Origin: Rhodoferax sp.
Lineage (GTDB): Bacteria; Pseudomonadota; Gammaproteobacteria; Burkholderiales; Burkholderiaceae_C
Length of the DNA stretch: 60,899 nt
Direction: 5' to 3'
Assembly (NCBI GenBank): GCA_020048895.1
Contig: JAIFLV010000027.1
Location: 1 to 60,899, forward strand
Shown here: positions 35,973-46,000 of the stretch, one piece after another
Numbering within the stretch: the stretch's first letter is position 1
Layout: every line of letters begins with the position of its first letter
Notes under the pieces: model-generated
The model's database searches: none
What the model was told of the DNA's origin: nothing
What the model saw: only the letters and a program-made list of their open reading frames with translations
Position numbers and translations under genes: made by a program

Positions 35973-37442
35973 TCACCAGTAACCCAGCGCCTTCCACCAG
36001 ACGCCACCCACCACGACCCAGACCGACAGGTTGACCAAACTCATCACGAAACCAACCCGCCACCAATGGCCCAGCGTGACATAGCCCGAGCCAAAGACGA
36101 TGGGCGAAGTGCCGGTAGCGTAGTGCGTCAATGTCATCATGATCGATGACACTGCGGCCAGCAGCAGGGCGAACGGCATGGCCGGAGCACCTAGTGCAAT
36201 GCCTGCTGCAAAGAATGCGCCGAACATGGCAGTGATGTGTGCTGTGGTGCTGGCAAAGAAGTAGTGGGCGTACAGGTACACCAGTGTCAGCAACGCCACC
36301 GCGCCCACCCAACCCAGGCCCAGGCTGAGAATGCCGCTCTGCACTGCCTTGGAAAACCAGGTGATCAAACCGAGCTTGTTAAGAAACGTAGCCATCATCA
36401 CCAACGCTGAAAACCAGGTGATGGTGTCCCAGGCACCTTTTTCCTTGAGCACATCGTCCCAGTCCAGCACACCACTGACCAATAGCAATGCCAGACCCAG
36501 GGCTGCAGCCGCAGTGGCATCCACATCAAAGCCTGTGCCCAGCACCATGCCAGGCACACCCGCCCACAGCATCAGAAGCAATGCGAAAACCGCCAGCAGA
36601 ATTTTCTCGCTGCTCTTGACCGGACCCAGTTCGGTCAAGCGTTCCTGCGCGAACTTTTTGGCCTGCGGCGTGTCCTTGATTTCGGGTGGTGAGAGCCAGT
36701 ACAGCACCAATGGCATCAGCAGCATGGCAGCAAGTCCCGGAAGCAGCATCGCAAGTGCCCAGGTGGCCCACGTCAGCGAAATCTGTGCGCCAGTAGCTTC
36801 CGCAACGAACTTCACTACCAGCGGGTTGGGCGCAGTGGCGGTGATAAACATTGCGGAAGTGATCGGGTTGGCGTGGTAGTTGACCAGTGCCAGGTACCGA
36901 CCGATGCGACCCTGCGTACCGTGTTCTGGCGTTGAGTCGAAGCTGATCGCGATGGAGCGCATGATCGGATGCATGATGCCGCCACCGCGCGCGGTGTTGC
37001 TGGGAGTCACCGGTGCCAGCACCAGTTCCGACAAACCCAGCGCATAGCCAATGCCCAGCGTCTTCTTGCCAAACAGGCGAATGAAGAAGTAGCCGATGCG
37101 CGCGCCCAGCCCAGTCTTGATCAGGCCGCGCGAGATCATGATGGAAAGCCCGATCAGCCAGATCAGGGGATTGGAGAAACCGCTGAGGGCATCGGCGACG
37201 GCTGCACCGGGTTTGGCGTTGGTCACGCCGGTGATCGCGACCAGGGCAATGGCAATCATCGCCAGCGCCCCAATCGGCATTGCCTTGCCAATGATGGCTG
37301 CAATGGTGCCAATGAACAGTGCCAGCAAATGCCAGGCGGCCGGTGTAACGCCTTCTGGCACCGGGACGACGAACCAGATCACCAGCGTGATGGCGATGGC
37401 CAGCAGCGCTGGCCCCTTACGGATAGAAGATTCTTGTTGCAT
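35973..37442 (-). CDS. DASS-family dicarboxylate/tricarboxylate transporter
   Basis: About 489 residues from the ATG at 37442 (MQQESSIRKGPALLAIAITL), which has AGGAG nine bases upstream. The protein has about 12 hydrophobic helices and the DASS (SLC13/CitT-type) substrate motifs: LVLAPVTPSNTARGGGIMHP in the first half and GTSPIVFGSGY in the second (SNT/SPT-like clamshells). It should move C4- or tricarboxylates such as malate, succinate or tartrate, probably as an antiporter. The transporter is divergent from a DctS/DctR-like two-component system, its likely regulator. Confidence 0.92.
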   Translation of the reverse strand: MQQESSIRKGPALLAIAITLVIWFVVPVPEGVTPAAWHLLALFIGTIAAIIGKAMPIGALAMIAIALVAITGVTNAKPGAAVADALSGFSNPLIWLIGLSIMISRGLIKTGLGARIGYFFIRLFGKKTLGIGYALGLSELVLAPVTPSNTARGGGIMHPIMRSIAISFDSTPEHGTQGRIGRYLALVNYHANPITSAMFITATAPNPLVVKFVAEATGAQISLTWATWALAMLLPGLAAMLLMPLVLYWLSPPEIKDTPQAKKFAQERLTELGPVKSSEKILLAVFALLLMLWAGVPGMVLGTGFDVDATAAAALGLALLLVSGVLDWDDVLKEKGAWDTITWFSALVMMATFLNKLGLITWFSKAVQSGILSLGLGWVGAVALLTLVYLYAHYFFASTTAHITAMFGAFFAAGIALGAPAMPFALLLAAVSSIMMTLTHYATGTSPIVFGSGYVTLGHWWRVGFVMSLVNLSVWVVVGGVWWKALGYW

Positions 37443-37617
37443 GATGAGGCTACTCCTTGTGCTTTGCAGTATGCGAAAACACCGGCAACTGCACATCCGT
37501 GCCAATCGCCTCCCAGCACTGCGTAGAAATACGCAGAGATCCTTGCAACGGATCTGTACGCCGCCGGATTGCGCTATCGTTGAGCCTGATGTCCTGACCG
37601 CTCACCCTGTGCCCCCT

Positions 37618-39771
37618 GTGAATCCATTGAGCCTTCCCCCACTGCGTCCGTTGCCCTGGCAACACGGTTTGCGATGGGTCCTGCTCGCGCTGGTTGCGGG
37701 AGTGATGATCATGCTGGCGGGCCAATGGGCTGAGCGACGTGAGATGCATGGCCGCATCCAGGCCTTGCAACAAGTCGCGCAATCCACCGTCATGGGGCTT
37801 AAGGGTATTTCCGAAAAGCACGGATTCCTCCCCTACGCTGCAGCACGCCACCCGGACGTGCTGGCCTTGCTGGAGCGACCGGCAGATCGCGAGTTGACTG
37901 GACGGGTCAACCGAGATCTGCGCGAATTGCAGCAGCGCACCAATTCTGCGGCACTGTTTGTGATGAATGCTGCAGGCTTGACATTGGCTGCGAGTAACTG
38001 GAATACGGCTGGCAGCTTTGTCGGGCAGTCGTATCAGCAGCGTCCCTACTTCCAACAAGCCTTGCAAGGGCAGCACAGCTATTTCTACGGCGTTGGCCTG
38101 ACCACCGGCGCACCCGGCTTCTTTATTGCTGAACCGGTACACAAAGGCGGCACGGTGGTGGGCGTGATGGTGGTCAAGGTAAGTTTTGATGAGCTGGAGC
38201 GTTCATGGGCCGACAGCCCTGATCCGCTGCTTTTGCTGGACAGACGGGGCATCGTGTTTCTGAGTTCAGAGCCGCAATGGCTCTACCAGAGTCGCTCCGC
38301 ATTGAGCAGCGACGATCTGGATTCGCTGTCGCGCAGCGGCCAGTATGGCGCACGCACGAGCTACCCCAAACTGCCCTGGCAAGTCCAGCCCGTGACTGGT
38401 ACTTCCGCCTACGCGTTGCAGTCGCAGGTCAAGTCGCAGGAACGCACCCTTCTCGCCCTGGAGGCCGTTTTGCCAGAGCTGGGCTGGACGCTGGTGGTCA
38501 CCAGTGATCTGTCCAGCGTGGCCCAAGCCCGGACCGAGGCGCTGGCGCTGGCCGCGCTGCTGGTGGCCGTGATGCTGCTGGGGGGGCTTTACTGGCGACT
38601 GCATGAACGCCGATTCGCAGAGCAGCGACAGGCCAAACTGGATCTGGAGCAGCGTGTGCAGGAACGTACCCACGATCTGGAGCAGGCACAGGCATTTCGC
38701 AAGGCGATGGAAGATGCACTGCCAGTTGGTATGCGCGCACGCGATCCTCAAGGTCGCATCATCTACGTCAACCGCGCGTTTTGCGACATGGTGGGCTACA
38801 GCACCGACGAGTTGCTCGGCTGCGAGCCGCCCTATCCGTATTGGCACCCCGAGGAGCTTGACAGCTATCGACACGACCGCGAAGCATCGATGGTGGCCGA
38901 GGCCCGCCCCTACGGCTTTGAGTCGCGTATACGCCATCGTGCGGGGCACGACGTGATCACACGGGTGTACACCGCTCCGCTGATCGACACCCAAGGCCGC
39001 AATCAGGGCTGGATGAGTTCGGTGGTGGACATCACTGCACAAAAACAAGCCGAGGACCGCCAGCACGATCAGGAACGCCAACTGCAGCGCAGCGCACGCC
39101 TGGCCAGTGTGGGCGAGATGGCCTCGACACTTGCGCACGAACTCAACCAGCCGCTGATGGCATTATCAAATTTTGCGGTAGCGGCACGCACCATCGCAGC
39201 AAAGGCGCAGATGGAGGTGCTGGTAGCGGCGCTGGATGACATAGTGGAGCAGTCACAGCGCGCCAGCGAAATTGTGCAGCGCGTGCGCGGCTTCATCAAC
39301 CCGCGCCGCGGCAGCTACGAAGACTGTGATGTGCATGCAGTGATTCACCACTCGATGGCGCTATTGAAGTCGGAGCTGGAACGACAGTCGATCACCGTGA
39401 AACAGCACCTGCGTGAGGCGCTGCCGCGGGTGCGAGGCAATCGCGTGCTGCTCGAGCAGGTGCTGGTCAACCTGCTGCAGAACGCGGCGCAGGCGATGCA
39501 GGATCTTCCCGTTGCGCAGCGGGCGATTGGCATAGAAACACAGTTGCTGGAGCGAGCGGTTCAGATTCAGGTCAGCGATGCCGGGCCTGGTATGCCAGAA
39601 GCCTTGCTGGAGCGGGTTTTTTCGCCGTTTTTCAGCACAAAGCCTGAGGGACTGGGACTGGGGCTCAATATCTGTCGCACCATCGTCGAAGCCCACGGAG
39701 GGCACATTACCGTGGCCAACCGCGCCGGTGGTGGTGCCGTGTTCACCTTTACTTTGGCACTGAACGTATGA
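37618..39771 (+). CDS. dctS: Sensor histidine kinase, DctS/DctB-like
   Basis: About 717 residues from the GTG at 37618; the open frame extends to 37096, but that would cover the divergent transporter start. GTG 37609 and ATG 37471 are alternatives. Order: TM at about 20-37, periplasmic dCache-like domain about 40-290 (SYQQRPYFQQALQGQHSYF), TM near 310-325, coiled coil, PAS about 360-480 (VNRAFCDMVGYSTDELLG), HisKA with His at about 507 in LAHELNQPLMALSNF, and HATPase (LVNLLQNAAQAM, GLGLGLNICR). The LAHELNQPL box and the PAS are typical of DctS of Rhodobacter type. It probably senses C4-dicarboxylates and activates the divergent DASS transporter through the partner regulator. Confidence 0.88.
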   Translation: MNPLSLPPLRPLPWQHGLRWVLLALVAGVMIMLAGQWAERREMHGRIQALQQVAQSTVMGLKGISEKHGFLPYAAARHPDVLALLERPADRELTGRVNRDLRELQQRTNSAALFVMNAAGLTLAASNWNTAGSFVGQSYQQRPYFQQALQGQHSYFYGVGLTTGAPGFFIAEPVHKGGTVVGVMVVKVSFDELERSWADSPDPLLLLDRRGIVFLSSEPQWLYQSRSALSSDDLDSLSRSGQYGARTSYPKLPWQVQPVTGTSAYALQSQVKSQERTLLALEAVLPELGWTLVVTSDLSSVAQARTEALALAALLVAVMLLGGLYWRLHERRFAEQRQAKLDLEQRVQERTHDLEQAQAFRKAMEDALPVGMRARDPQGRIIYVNRAFCDMVGYSTDELLGCEPPYPYWHPEELDSYRHDREASMVAEARPYGFESRIRHRAGHDVITRVYTAPLIDTQGRNQGWMSSVVDITAQKQAEDRQHDQERQLQRSARLASVGEMASTLAHELNQPLMALSNFAVAARTIAAKAQMEVLVAALDDIVEQSQRASEIVQRVRGFINPRRGSYEDCDVHAVIHHSMALLKSELERQSITVKQHLREALPRVRGNRVLLEQVLVNLLQNAAQAMQDLPVAQRAIGIETQLLERAVQIQVSDAGPGMPEALLERVFSPFFSTKPEGLGLGLNICRTIVEAHGGHITVANRAGGGAVFTFTLALNV

Positions 39772-40367
39772 GTGAAATCAGCCTGACTCTGTATGTCGTG
39801 GACGACGACGAGGCATTGCGACGCTCGCTTTTGTTGCTGCTGTTCGCCCAGGGCATGGCGGTACGCGGTTTTGAGTCGGGGGAGGCATTCTTGCAGGCGC
39901 TGGATCCGCAACAGGTTGGATGCGTCATTCTGGATTTGCGCATGAGTGGCATGAGTGGGCTGGCCGTGCTCGAGCAGTTGCGCATGCGCCAGAGCCCGCT
40001 GGTCGTGGTATTCCTCTCGGGTCACGGCACGATTCCGATGGCGCTTGAAGCGGTACGCTTGGGCGCGTTCGACTGGGTGGTCAAGCCCGACACGCAGCAG
40101 TTGCTCGAAAAACTGCCCTTGGCACTGGCCGAGGCACAGGCGCGCGCGCAAGCGCTGACGCTCTGGCGCGAGCTCACGCCACGCGAGCGCGAGGTGGCAC
40201 GCCAGGTAGGGTTGGGCCAGCCCAACAAGGAGATTGCCCGCACGCTGGTTCCCGCCTGCAGTCCCCGTTCAGTCGAAACCCACCGGGCCAGCCTGTTTGC
40301 CAAGCTCGGACTGGCCAATGACAATGAACTGGGCCGTTGGCTGACACGGCACGCCTGGTTGAATTGA
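39768..40367 (+). CDS. dctR: Response regulator, FixJ/DctR-like
   Basis: 199 residues, overlapping the kinase stop by ATGA. Receiver domain with the acidic pocket VVDDDE, phospho-acceptor Asp56 (VILDLRMSG) and the conserved Lys in WVVKP. The C-terminal LuxR/FixJ helix-turn-helix is LTPREREVARQVGLGQPNKE and then SVETHRASLFAKLG. Its target is probably the 175-bp region between 37442 and 37618, shared with the transporter. The MFS gene starts 42 bases later and may be co-transcribed. Confidence 0.9.
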   Translation: MSEISLTLYVVDDDEALRRSLLLLLFAQGMAVRGFESGEAFLQALDPQQVGCVILDLRMSGMSGLAVLEQLRMRQSPLVVVFLSGHGTIPMALEAVRLGAFDWVVKPDTQQLLEKLPLALAEAQARAQALTLWRELTPREREVARQVGLGQPNKEIARTLVPACSPRSVETHRASLFAKLGLANDNELGRWLTRHAWLN

Positions 40368-40409
40368 CCATTCCATCAAAGCGAGCATCAACAACTTAAA
40401 GCAGCCACC

Positions 40410-41651
40410 ATGTCCTCTGCCCCACACGCCACGACCGCCACACAGCCCACCACCGCCGTGACACTGCAGCAGGACTCCGCCATCATCGGTCTTGTGGGTC
40501 TGGCCCATGCAAGCTCCCACTTCAGCCACCTGATTTTGCCCCTGATGTTTCCGGTGTTCATGCGTGAGTTTGGCTTCAATTACTCCGAGCTGGGCCTGTT
40601 GATGACGGTGTTCTTTGTCGTGTCGGGCGTGGGGCAGGCCTTCGCTGGTTTTGTGGTGGACCGGCTGGGCGCGCAGCCCCTGCTGTTTGCTGCACTGATG
40701 ATCTTTGTACTGACCTGCATCTGTGCTTCCATGGTCACAGGCTATGGCGGACTGGTGCTGGTGGCGGCACTGGCGGGCCTGGGCAATGCCACCTTCCACC
40801 CGGTGGACTTCACCATCCTCAACCAGCGCGTCTCGCAGGCGCGCCTGGGCTACGCCTTCAGCGCGCACGGCCTGACCGGCAATCTGGGCTGGGCGGCGGC
40901 ACCCGTGTTCATGGCCGGCACCAGTGCGCTCTGGGGTTGGCGCAATGCCTACGTGGCGGCAGCAATCATGTATGTGCTGATCCTGTTGCTGCTGGTACTG
41001 CAGCGCGACAAGCTGCGCACCCAGGTTCTTCAAAGTACCACAGGCACCGCACACGCACCCGCCGAACATGCCATGGCCTTTATGAAACTGCCAGTGGTCT
41101 GGTGGTGCTTCACCTTCTTCTTGCTCTCCACCATGACACTGGCCGTGGTGCAGAGCTTTTCGGTGTCCATTCTCAAAGCCATGTATGGCGTGAGTTTTGA
41201 GGCCGCCACCCTCACCATCAGCGCCTACATGCTGGCCGGCGCCGTGGGCATGTTGGTGGGCGGTTTTGTCGCCGCGCACCGCTCTGACAGCGACCGTGTG
41301 GTGGCCATTTGCATGGCCGTGGGCGCAGCACTGTTTGCGCTGTGTGGCACCGGCTGGCTGAGCGCCAACGCGACCATGGTGATTCTGGCCTGCACCGGCT
41401 TTGCGATCGGCATTGGCGGACCATCGCGCGACATGATGATCAAGCGGGCCACCCCCAAAGGCGCAACCGGGCGTGTCTATGGCCTGGTGTATTCCGGGCT
41501 GGACACCGGCTTTGCGCTATCGCCACTGGTATTTGGTGGCCTGATGGACCGGGGTATGTACGGCGCCACGCTGCTCGGTGCAGCCGTCGTGCTCTTGCTG
41601 AGTGTGGTGGTGGCGCTCGGTGTTGGACAGCGGACTGCACGGACGCTATAG
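40410..41651 (+). CDS. MFS transporter, fosmidomycin-resistance-like
   Basis: 413 residues, about 12 helices. The first loop signature is partly kept (GFVVDRLGAQPLLF), and the pattern HASSHFSHLILPLMFPVF with ELGLLMTVFFVVSGVGQ matches the Fsr-like branch of small-molecule exporters. A cytoplasmic loop (LRTQVLQSTTGTAHAPAEHA) divides the halves. It follows the DctR-like regulator by 42 bases and ends 20 bases before the convergent cyclase gene. Substrate unknown. Confidence 0.85.
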   Translation: MSSAPHATTATQPTTAVTLQQDSAIIGLVGLAHASSHFSHLILPLMFPVFMREFGFNYSELGLLMTVFFVVSGVGQAFAGFVVDRLGAQPLLFAALMIFVLTCICASMVTGYGGLVLVAALAGLGNATFHPVDFTILNQRVSQARLGYAFSAHGLTGNLGWAAAPVFMAGTSALWGWRNAYVAAAIMYVLILLLLVLQRDKLRTQVLQSTTGTAHAPAEHAMAFMKLPVVWWCFTFFLLSTMTLAVVQSFSVSILKAMYGVSFEAATLTISAYMLAGAVGMLVGGFVAAHRSDSDRVVAICMAVGAALFALCGTGWLSANATMVILACTGFAIGIGGPSRDMMIKRATPKGATGRVYGLVYSGLDTGFALSPLVFGGLMDRGMYGATLLGAAVVLLLSVVVALGVGQRTARTL

Positions 41652-41671
41652 GTACAGGGTCAACCACCCCA

Positions 41672-42865
41672 TCACATGGTCTGATCGCCCAGCGCTACGC
41701 GATTGCGACCGCGCGACTTGGCGGTATAAAGTGCCGCATCCGCCTCGCTGTACAGACTCTCGAAGTCCCGATTCTGGCTGGCCGTTGTGCCGGCCAACCC
41801 AATACTTGCCGTAGCGGGAATCGCAGTGGACTCCCACTGCGTAGCCGACGCCTCCAGGCGCGCCCTGATCTTCTCGGCGAGCCTGCGCGCTGCATCAATG
41901 GAGGTTGACGGCAGCAGCACGATGAATTCTTCGCCACCCAGGCGGCCCACCAGATCGGTACTGCGCACGGTGCCCAGCGCCGTCGTGGCAACGTGGCGCA
42001 GTACTGCATCCCCGGCGGGGTGCCCATAGGTATCGTTGATGCGCTTGAAGTGATCCAGATCCAGCAACAACAAGGCCGTGGATGTGCCCTGACGTTGCGC
42101 CCTTAGCAGTTCTTGCCGAGTCAAATCCACAAAGGTATTGCGATTAAACAAGCCGGTGAGTCCGTCCAGCCTGGTGAGGCGCTCCAAATCCCGTTGCTTG
42201 CCTTGCAGCACGGCATTGATTTGCTCCAGCTGCGCCTGCTGCTGCTCGATCACCGTAAACTTGCGCCAAAGCAGCACTGACAAAGCCCACCCCATGATGC
42301 AGATGGCCACGCCATTGAGTCGATTGGAGAACAGGATCTGCGCGTCGACTTGCGTCCATCCCTGCGTGCAGACGAACGCCATGCCTGCTGTCAAGTACAG
42401 CCAGGCAGAAGTGGTAGGCGGAAGGTAAATCACCACACTGGCAACAAAACAAAACAGGAGAAATGGCGTGATGTTGGGCGTGACCCATTGGTCGACAGCT
42501 GACAACGCAATCGCAAAGAACATGGCAAGGCACACCAGCGCAAGAGGAATCCAGCGTCGAATATTGGAGCGCAGTGCATAGCGCAGATGGTGGGTGACCG
42601 CGGTGCCAACTGCCATCACAACCGCCATCGCTGCGTGCAGCCATATCACAGCCCATATCCAGCGGCCAACCTGAGGGCTGAGGTCCGGGCTGGTAGACCG
42701 CACGTAAAACGCCAACACATGGAGCACATTGAGTGCAGCCATCAACGGAGCCAGCCAGCGTGCCCGTTGAAGGTTGATACCCAACGAGGTCTCCTGAACG
42801 CTGCGCTCCACAACAAGCCAGCGCGCCGTCATTCGACGTAAATCCGAAAATTCGAGTTTCATCAC
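41672..42865 (-). CDS. Membrane diguanylate cyclase
   Basis: 397 residues; ATG at 42865, with a second ATG next to it. About six hydrophobic helices span residues 35-205 (WLAPLMAALNVLHVLAFYV, WIPLALVCLAMFFAIAL), a MASE-like sensory membrane domain that I cannot name precisely. A short coiled coil (EQQQAQLEQINAVLQGKQRD) joins it to a GGDEF domain: DGLTGLFNRNTF, RSTD inhibitory site, and the active GGEEF at about 310-314. Predicted active and c-di-GMP-inhibited. Confidence 0.92.
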   Translation of the reverse strand: MMKLEFSDLRRMTARWLVVERSVQETSLGINLQRARWLAPLMAALNVLHVLAFYVRSTSPDLSPQVGRWIWAVIWLHAAMAVVMAVGTAVTHHLRYALRSNIRRWIPLALVCLAMFFAIALSAVDQWVTPNITPFLLFCFVASVVIYLPPTTSAWLYLTAGMAFVCTQGWTQVDAQILFSNRLNGVAICIMGWALSVLLWRKFTVIEQQQAQLEQINAVLQGKQRDLERLTRLDGLTGLFNRNTFVDLTRQELLRAQRQGTSTALLLLDLDHFKRINDTYGHPAGDAVLRHVATTALGTVRSTDLVGRLGGEEFIVLLPSTSIDAARRLAEKIRARLEASATQWESTAIPATASIGLAGTTASQNRDFESLYSEADAALYTAKSRGRNRVALGDQTM

Positions 42866-43045
42866 AAGTGTTTCGGCCTATTGTCGCAGGCATTGCGGGC
42901 CCAAAAATGAACTTTCCAGTTGGTGTGAAGCCGGTCGATGGTGGCACCCAGCGCAAAACGAATTTCAAGGCAAAAAGCCGCTCCGCGCCCGCCGATAGAG
43001 CGCAAGCCGCTACCGATTTAGTAGCACCTGGATGGTGCCACCAGG

Positions 43046-46000
43046 TTACTTGTGCGCCAGCAGCCTATCCAGCGCCGCATGGCCCGGCAACCCCACCAGT
43101 TGCACCTCACCATTGCCCGCCCATTGCGCCAGAGGTTGTTTCGCGGCTTCACGCAGTGCGGCGGCCGACTCCGCCTTGGCCTCGCGCAGGCCCAGCCAGC
43201 CATTGCGGCCATTGTGCTTGACGGCATACAGGGCCTGGTCGGCCAGGTCCACCACGGTCGGCCAATCCAGCGCGGTGGGCCAGGCCGGCGCCAACGGGAA
43301 GGCCGCAAAGCCCACCGAGCAGGTCTTGTGCAACAAAGTGCCATCCGCAAGCACGAAAGGAGCATCGGCCACCGCCGCACGAGCGCGTTCGGCAAGTTCC
43401 GTTGCCTGCGAGCGCGATGTGGCACGTGCGACGATGAGGAACTCTTCGCCGCCCCAGCGCACCAGGTAATCGGCCTGCCGAAAAGCCTGCTGCAGGCGCT
43501 GACGCATCTGCACCAGCACAGCGTCACCTGCGGCATGACCATACTCGTCATTGACCTGCTTGAAATGGTCGATGTCGAGGAGAAAGAAAACGATGTCTGC
43601 GCCTTCGGTCAATGGTGTTTCATGCTGGCGGTGCTCTTCGTGGCTGCGCAAGGCTTGCGTGATCTCAGCGTCAAGATACTGGTTCAGAAAGCGCCTGTTG
43701 TGCAGGCCGGTCAGTGGATCAATCAGGCTGCTGGCCTCCAACGCGGCCGACTTGATCTGCAGCTCGCGCGACAGGTTTTCCAGTTCCGCCGTCCGTTCAT
43801 GCACCTTGCCCTCCAGCTCGACCTGGCGGCGGCGCAACACGGCGGTTCGCGAATGCGCCAGCACCACCACTGCCAGCGTGCACACCATGACGGCCAGCAG
43901 GCGAGCCCACCAGGTTTGCCACCACGCCGACTGCACGTTGACCGGCAAAATCAGGGTCTGTGGGCTCCACTGGCCAGTGCGGTTACTGCCCTGCACTTCC
44001 AGCACGTAGTCACCTGGGGGCAAGTTGCCGTAACTGGCGACACGAAAGTCAGCGCGCGTATCGATCCAGTTGGCATCAAATCCGCTCAGCCGGTAACGGT
44101 AGCGCAGGCGTTCCGGGCTCGTGAAGTCCAGCGCCGAAAATTCCACGTTGAAGTTGCGTTGCGTGGGGGTCAGTTTCAATGGGGTGCCGGTCGGTACACG
44201 CTCGTCAGCCACACGCAACTCCGACACCACGAGCGGCGGCGCATATGTCCAGGGTTTGAAACTCTCCGCCTGAACCACCAGAATACCCGTGCTGCCACCA
44301 AAGAGCATGCGGCCATCGGTCAAGCGCGCGTAGCTGCGAAACCAACCTGTACCAATATCAACCCCGTCAGCAGGACTTAACTCGTAGCGACTGCCATCAC
44401 GTGGGTCAAATATATTTTGGTGCGTCCAGATGCGGCCCTGGGCATCCTCCAGCAGGTTGGCACCCACACTGGCACCGCCTGCGTCGGCCACGAGCTTGAA
44501 GCTTATCTGGTCGTTTGCCCGTCCCACCATACGGTGCAGACCGGCGTTGGTGTCCACCCACAGCACTTGCTGGCGGTCCACCAGCAGTCCCAGGACCATC
44601 TTTTGCATGAGTCCGGACCCCTCAGGGGAAGTCACTGGCTGCAGACCGCGTTCACCCGGCAGAACCACGTGCAGCCCATTGTTGCCGCCGACCCAGATGG
44701 TGCCGTCAGCATCCTCCGCCAGGGCATTGACATTGCCGTTCAGCGCACCGCCGTCCTTCAAATTCAAACGATCAAAGCGCTCGCCACCGGCCATGCGCCG
44801 GTACACACCGTCTTGGGTGCCCACCCATACGCTGCCGTCACGCGTGGCCAACATACGCCGCGCGCGACCCTGGCCGACGGTGTAGCTGCGCAGCAGTTTG
44901 CGTTGCGGGGTGAACTGGTAAACGCCACCGTCGGTGCCTACCCACACCGAGCCATCGGCAGACTGGGTGATTGCACCTGCCACCCCCCCCTTGAATAGCG
45001 TTGTGCCGGCCTTGCGGCCGGGTCCGGAGTCGTCGGTCAGAATCTGGTCAATCTGGCGCAACTGCGAGTCCAGCACGGCCACGCCGCGCTCACTCATGCC
45101 GGCCCATATTTCGCCGTTAGTCAACTGGTGCAGGCTGCGTACGTCGCCATTGGACAGGACGCTATTTTCGTCCACTTCTCCGTGGCGAACCCACAGACCT
45201 TCAGTTGGAATGTGTCGCTGCAAGCCCCCTCCGTAACTACCCACCCACATGCCGCCCGAGCGCTCACGCAACAGCGCCACCACGTTGTTGGCGGCCAGGC
45301 CCCAAGGTTTTCTGGCATCACGTACCAGACGCATCAAGATGTGGCCATCGGTGCTGTCACGCAACTCCACGCCATTGGTACCGCTGACCCAAATCTCATG
45401 CGGACTGGCCACCGCCATGGCGGTGATGTAGCGCGTAGCACCGGATAAGCGAGCCCCGGGAAGTTCGGATGCTTGCTCGGCCCGAACACCGTCACCGGTG
45501 GAAGGATCAATCATCACCAGATCGCCCTGGCGCGTGCCGGCCCAAATGCGTCCGTCGGGCGCCTCACCCAGCATGGCCACAATGCGCCCGGCCAAACTGC
45601 CGGTCCGGGCGGGATCAGACCACACAGGCTCAAAGGTTTGGCCGCCACGGCGCAGGCGCACGAGGCCATTCCAGGTACCCACCCACAAGTCGCCGCGGCG
45701 GTCCACCAACAAAGCCTGCACGCGGTCGTCTGGCAAGGCACCGCTGGCACGCGTGTGGGACTCGAACGTAGAGGCCTGTGGCGCAAGTCGGTGAAGGCCG
45801 CCACCGGTGGTGCCCACCCACAACGCGCCGTCCTGCCCCATTGCAAGGGCGCGCACAGTGCCGTTGGTCAGCGCACCGGCTTGTTTGGGGTTCGGGTTGT
45901 AGCGGGTCCAGACCTGACGTTCGGTGTCTAGCCGTGCCAGGCCATCACCGTCCAGGCCAACCCATAAGGCACCGCCGGGGGCCGACAACAAGGTGCGCAC

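Noticed and set aside
37096..37617. Upstream extension of the DctS-like gene to an 891-residue frame
   Set aside because: It would run through the start of the divergent DASS transporter, which has a good AGGAG site at 37442; the extra residues show no domain. A start near 37618 (or 37471) is preferred.
43020..43045. Hairpin (ACCTGG/CCAGGT) after the propeller cyclase as a terminator
   Set aside because: The 6-bp stem has no T-run on either side and is no stronger than expected by chance.
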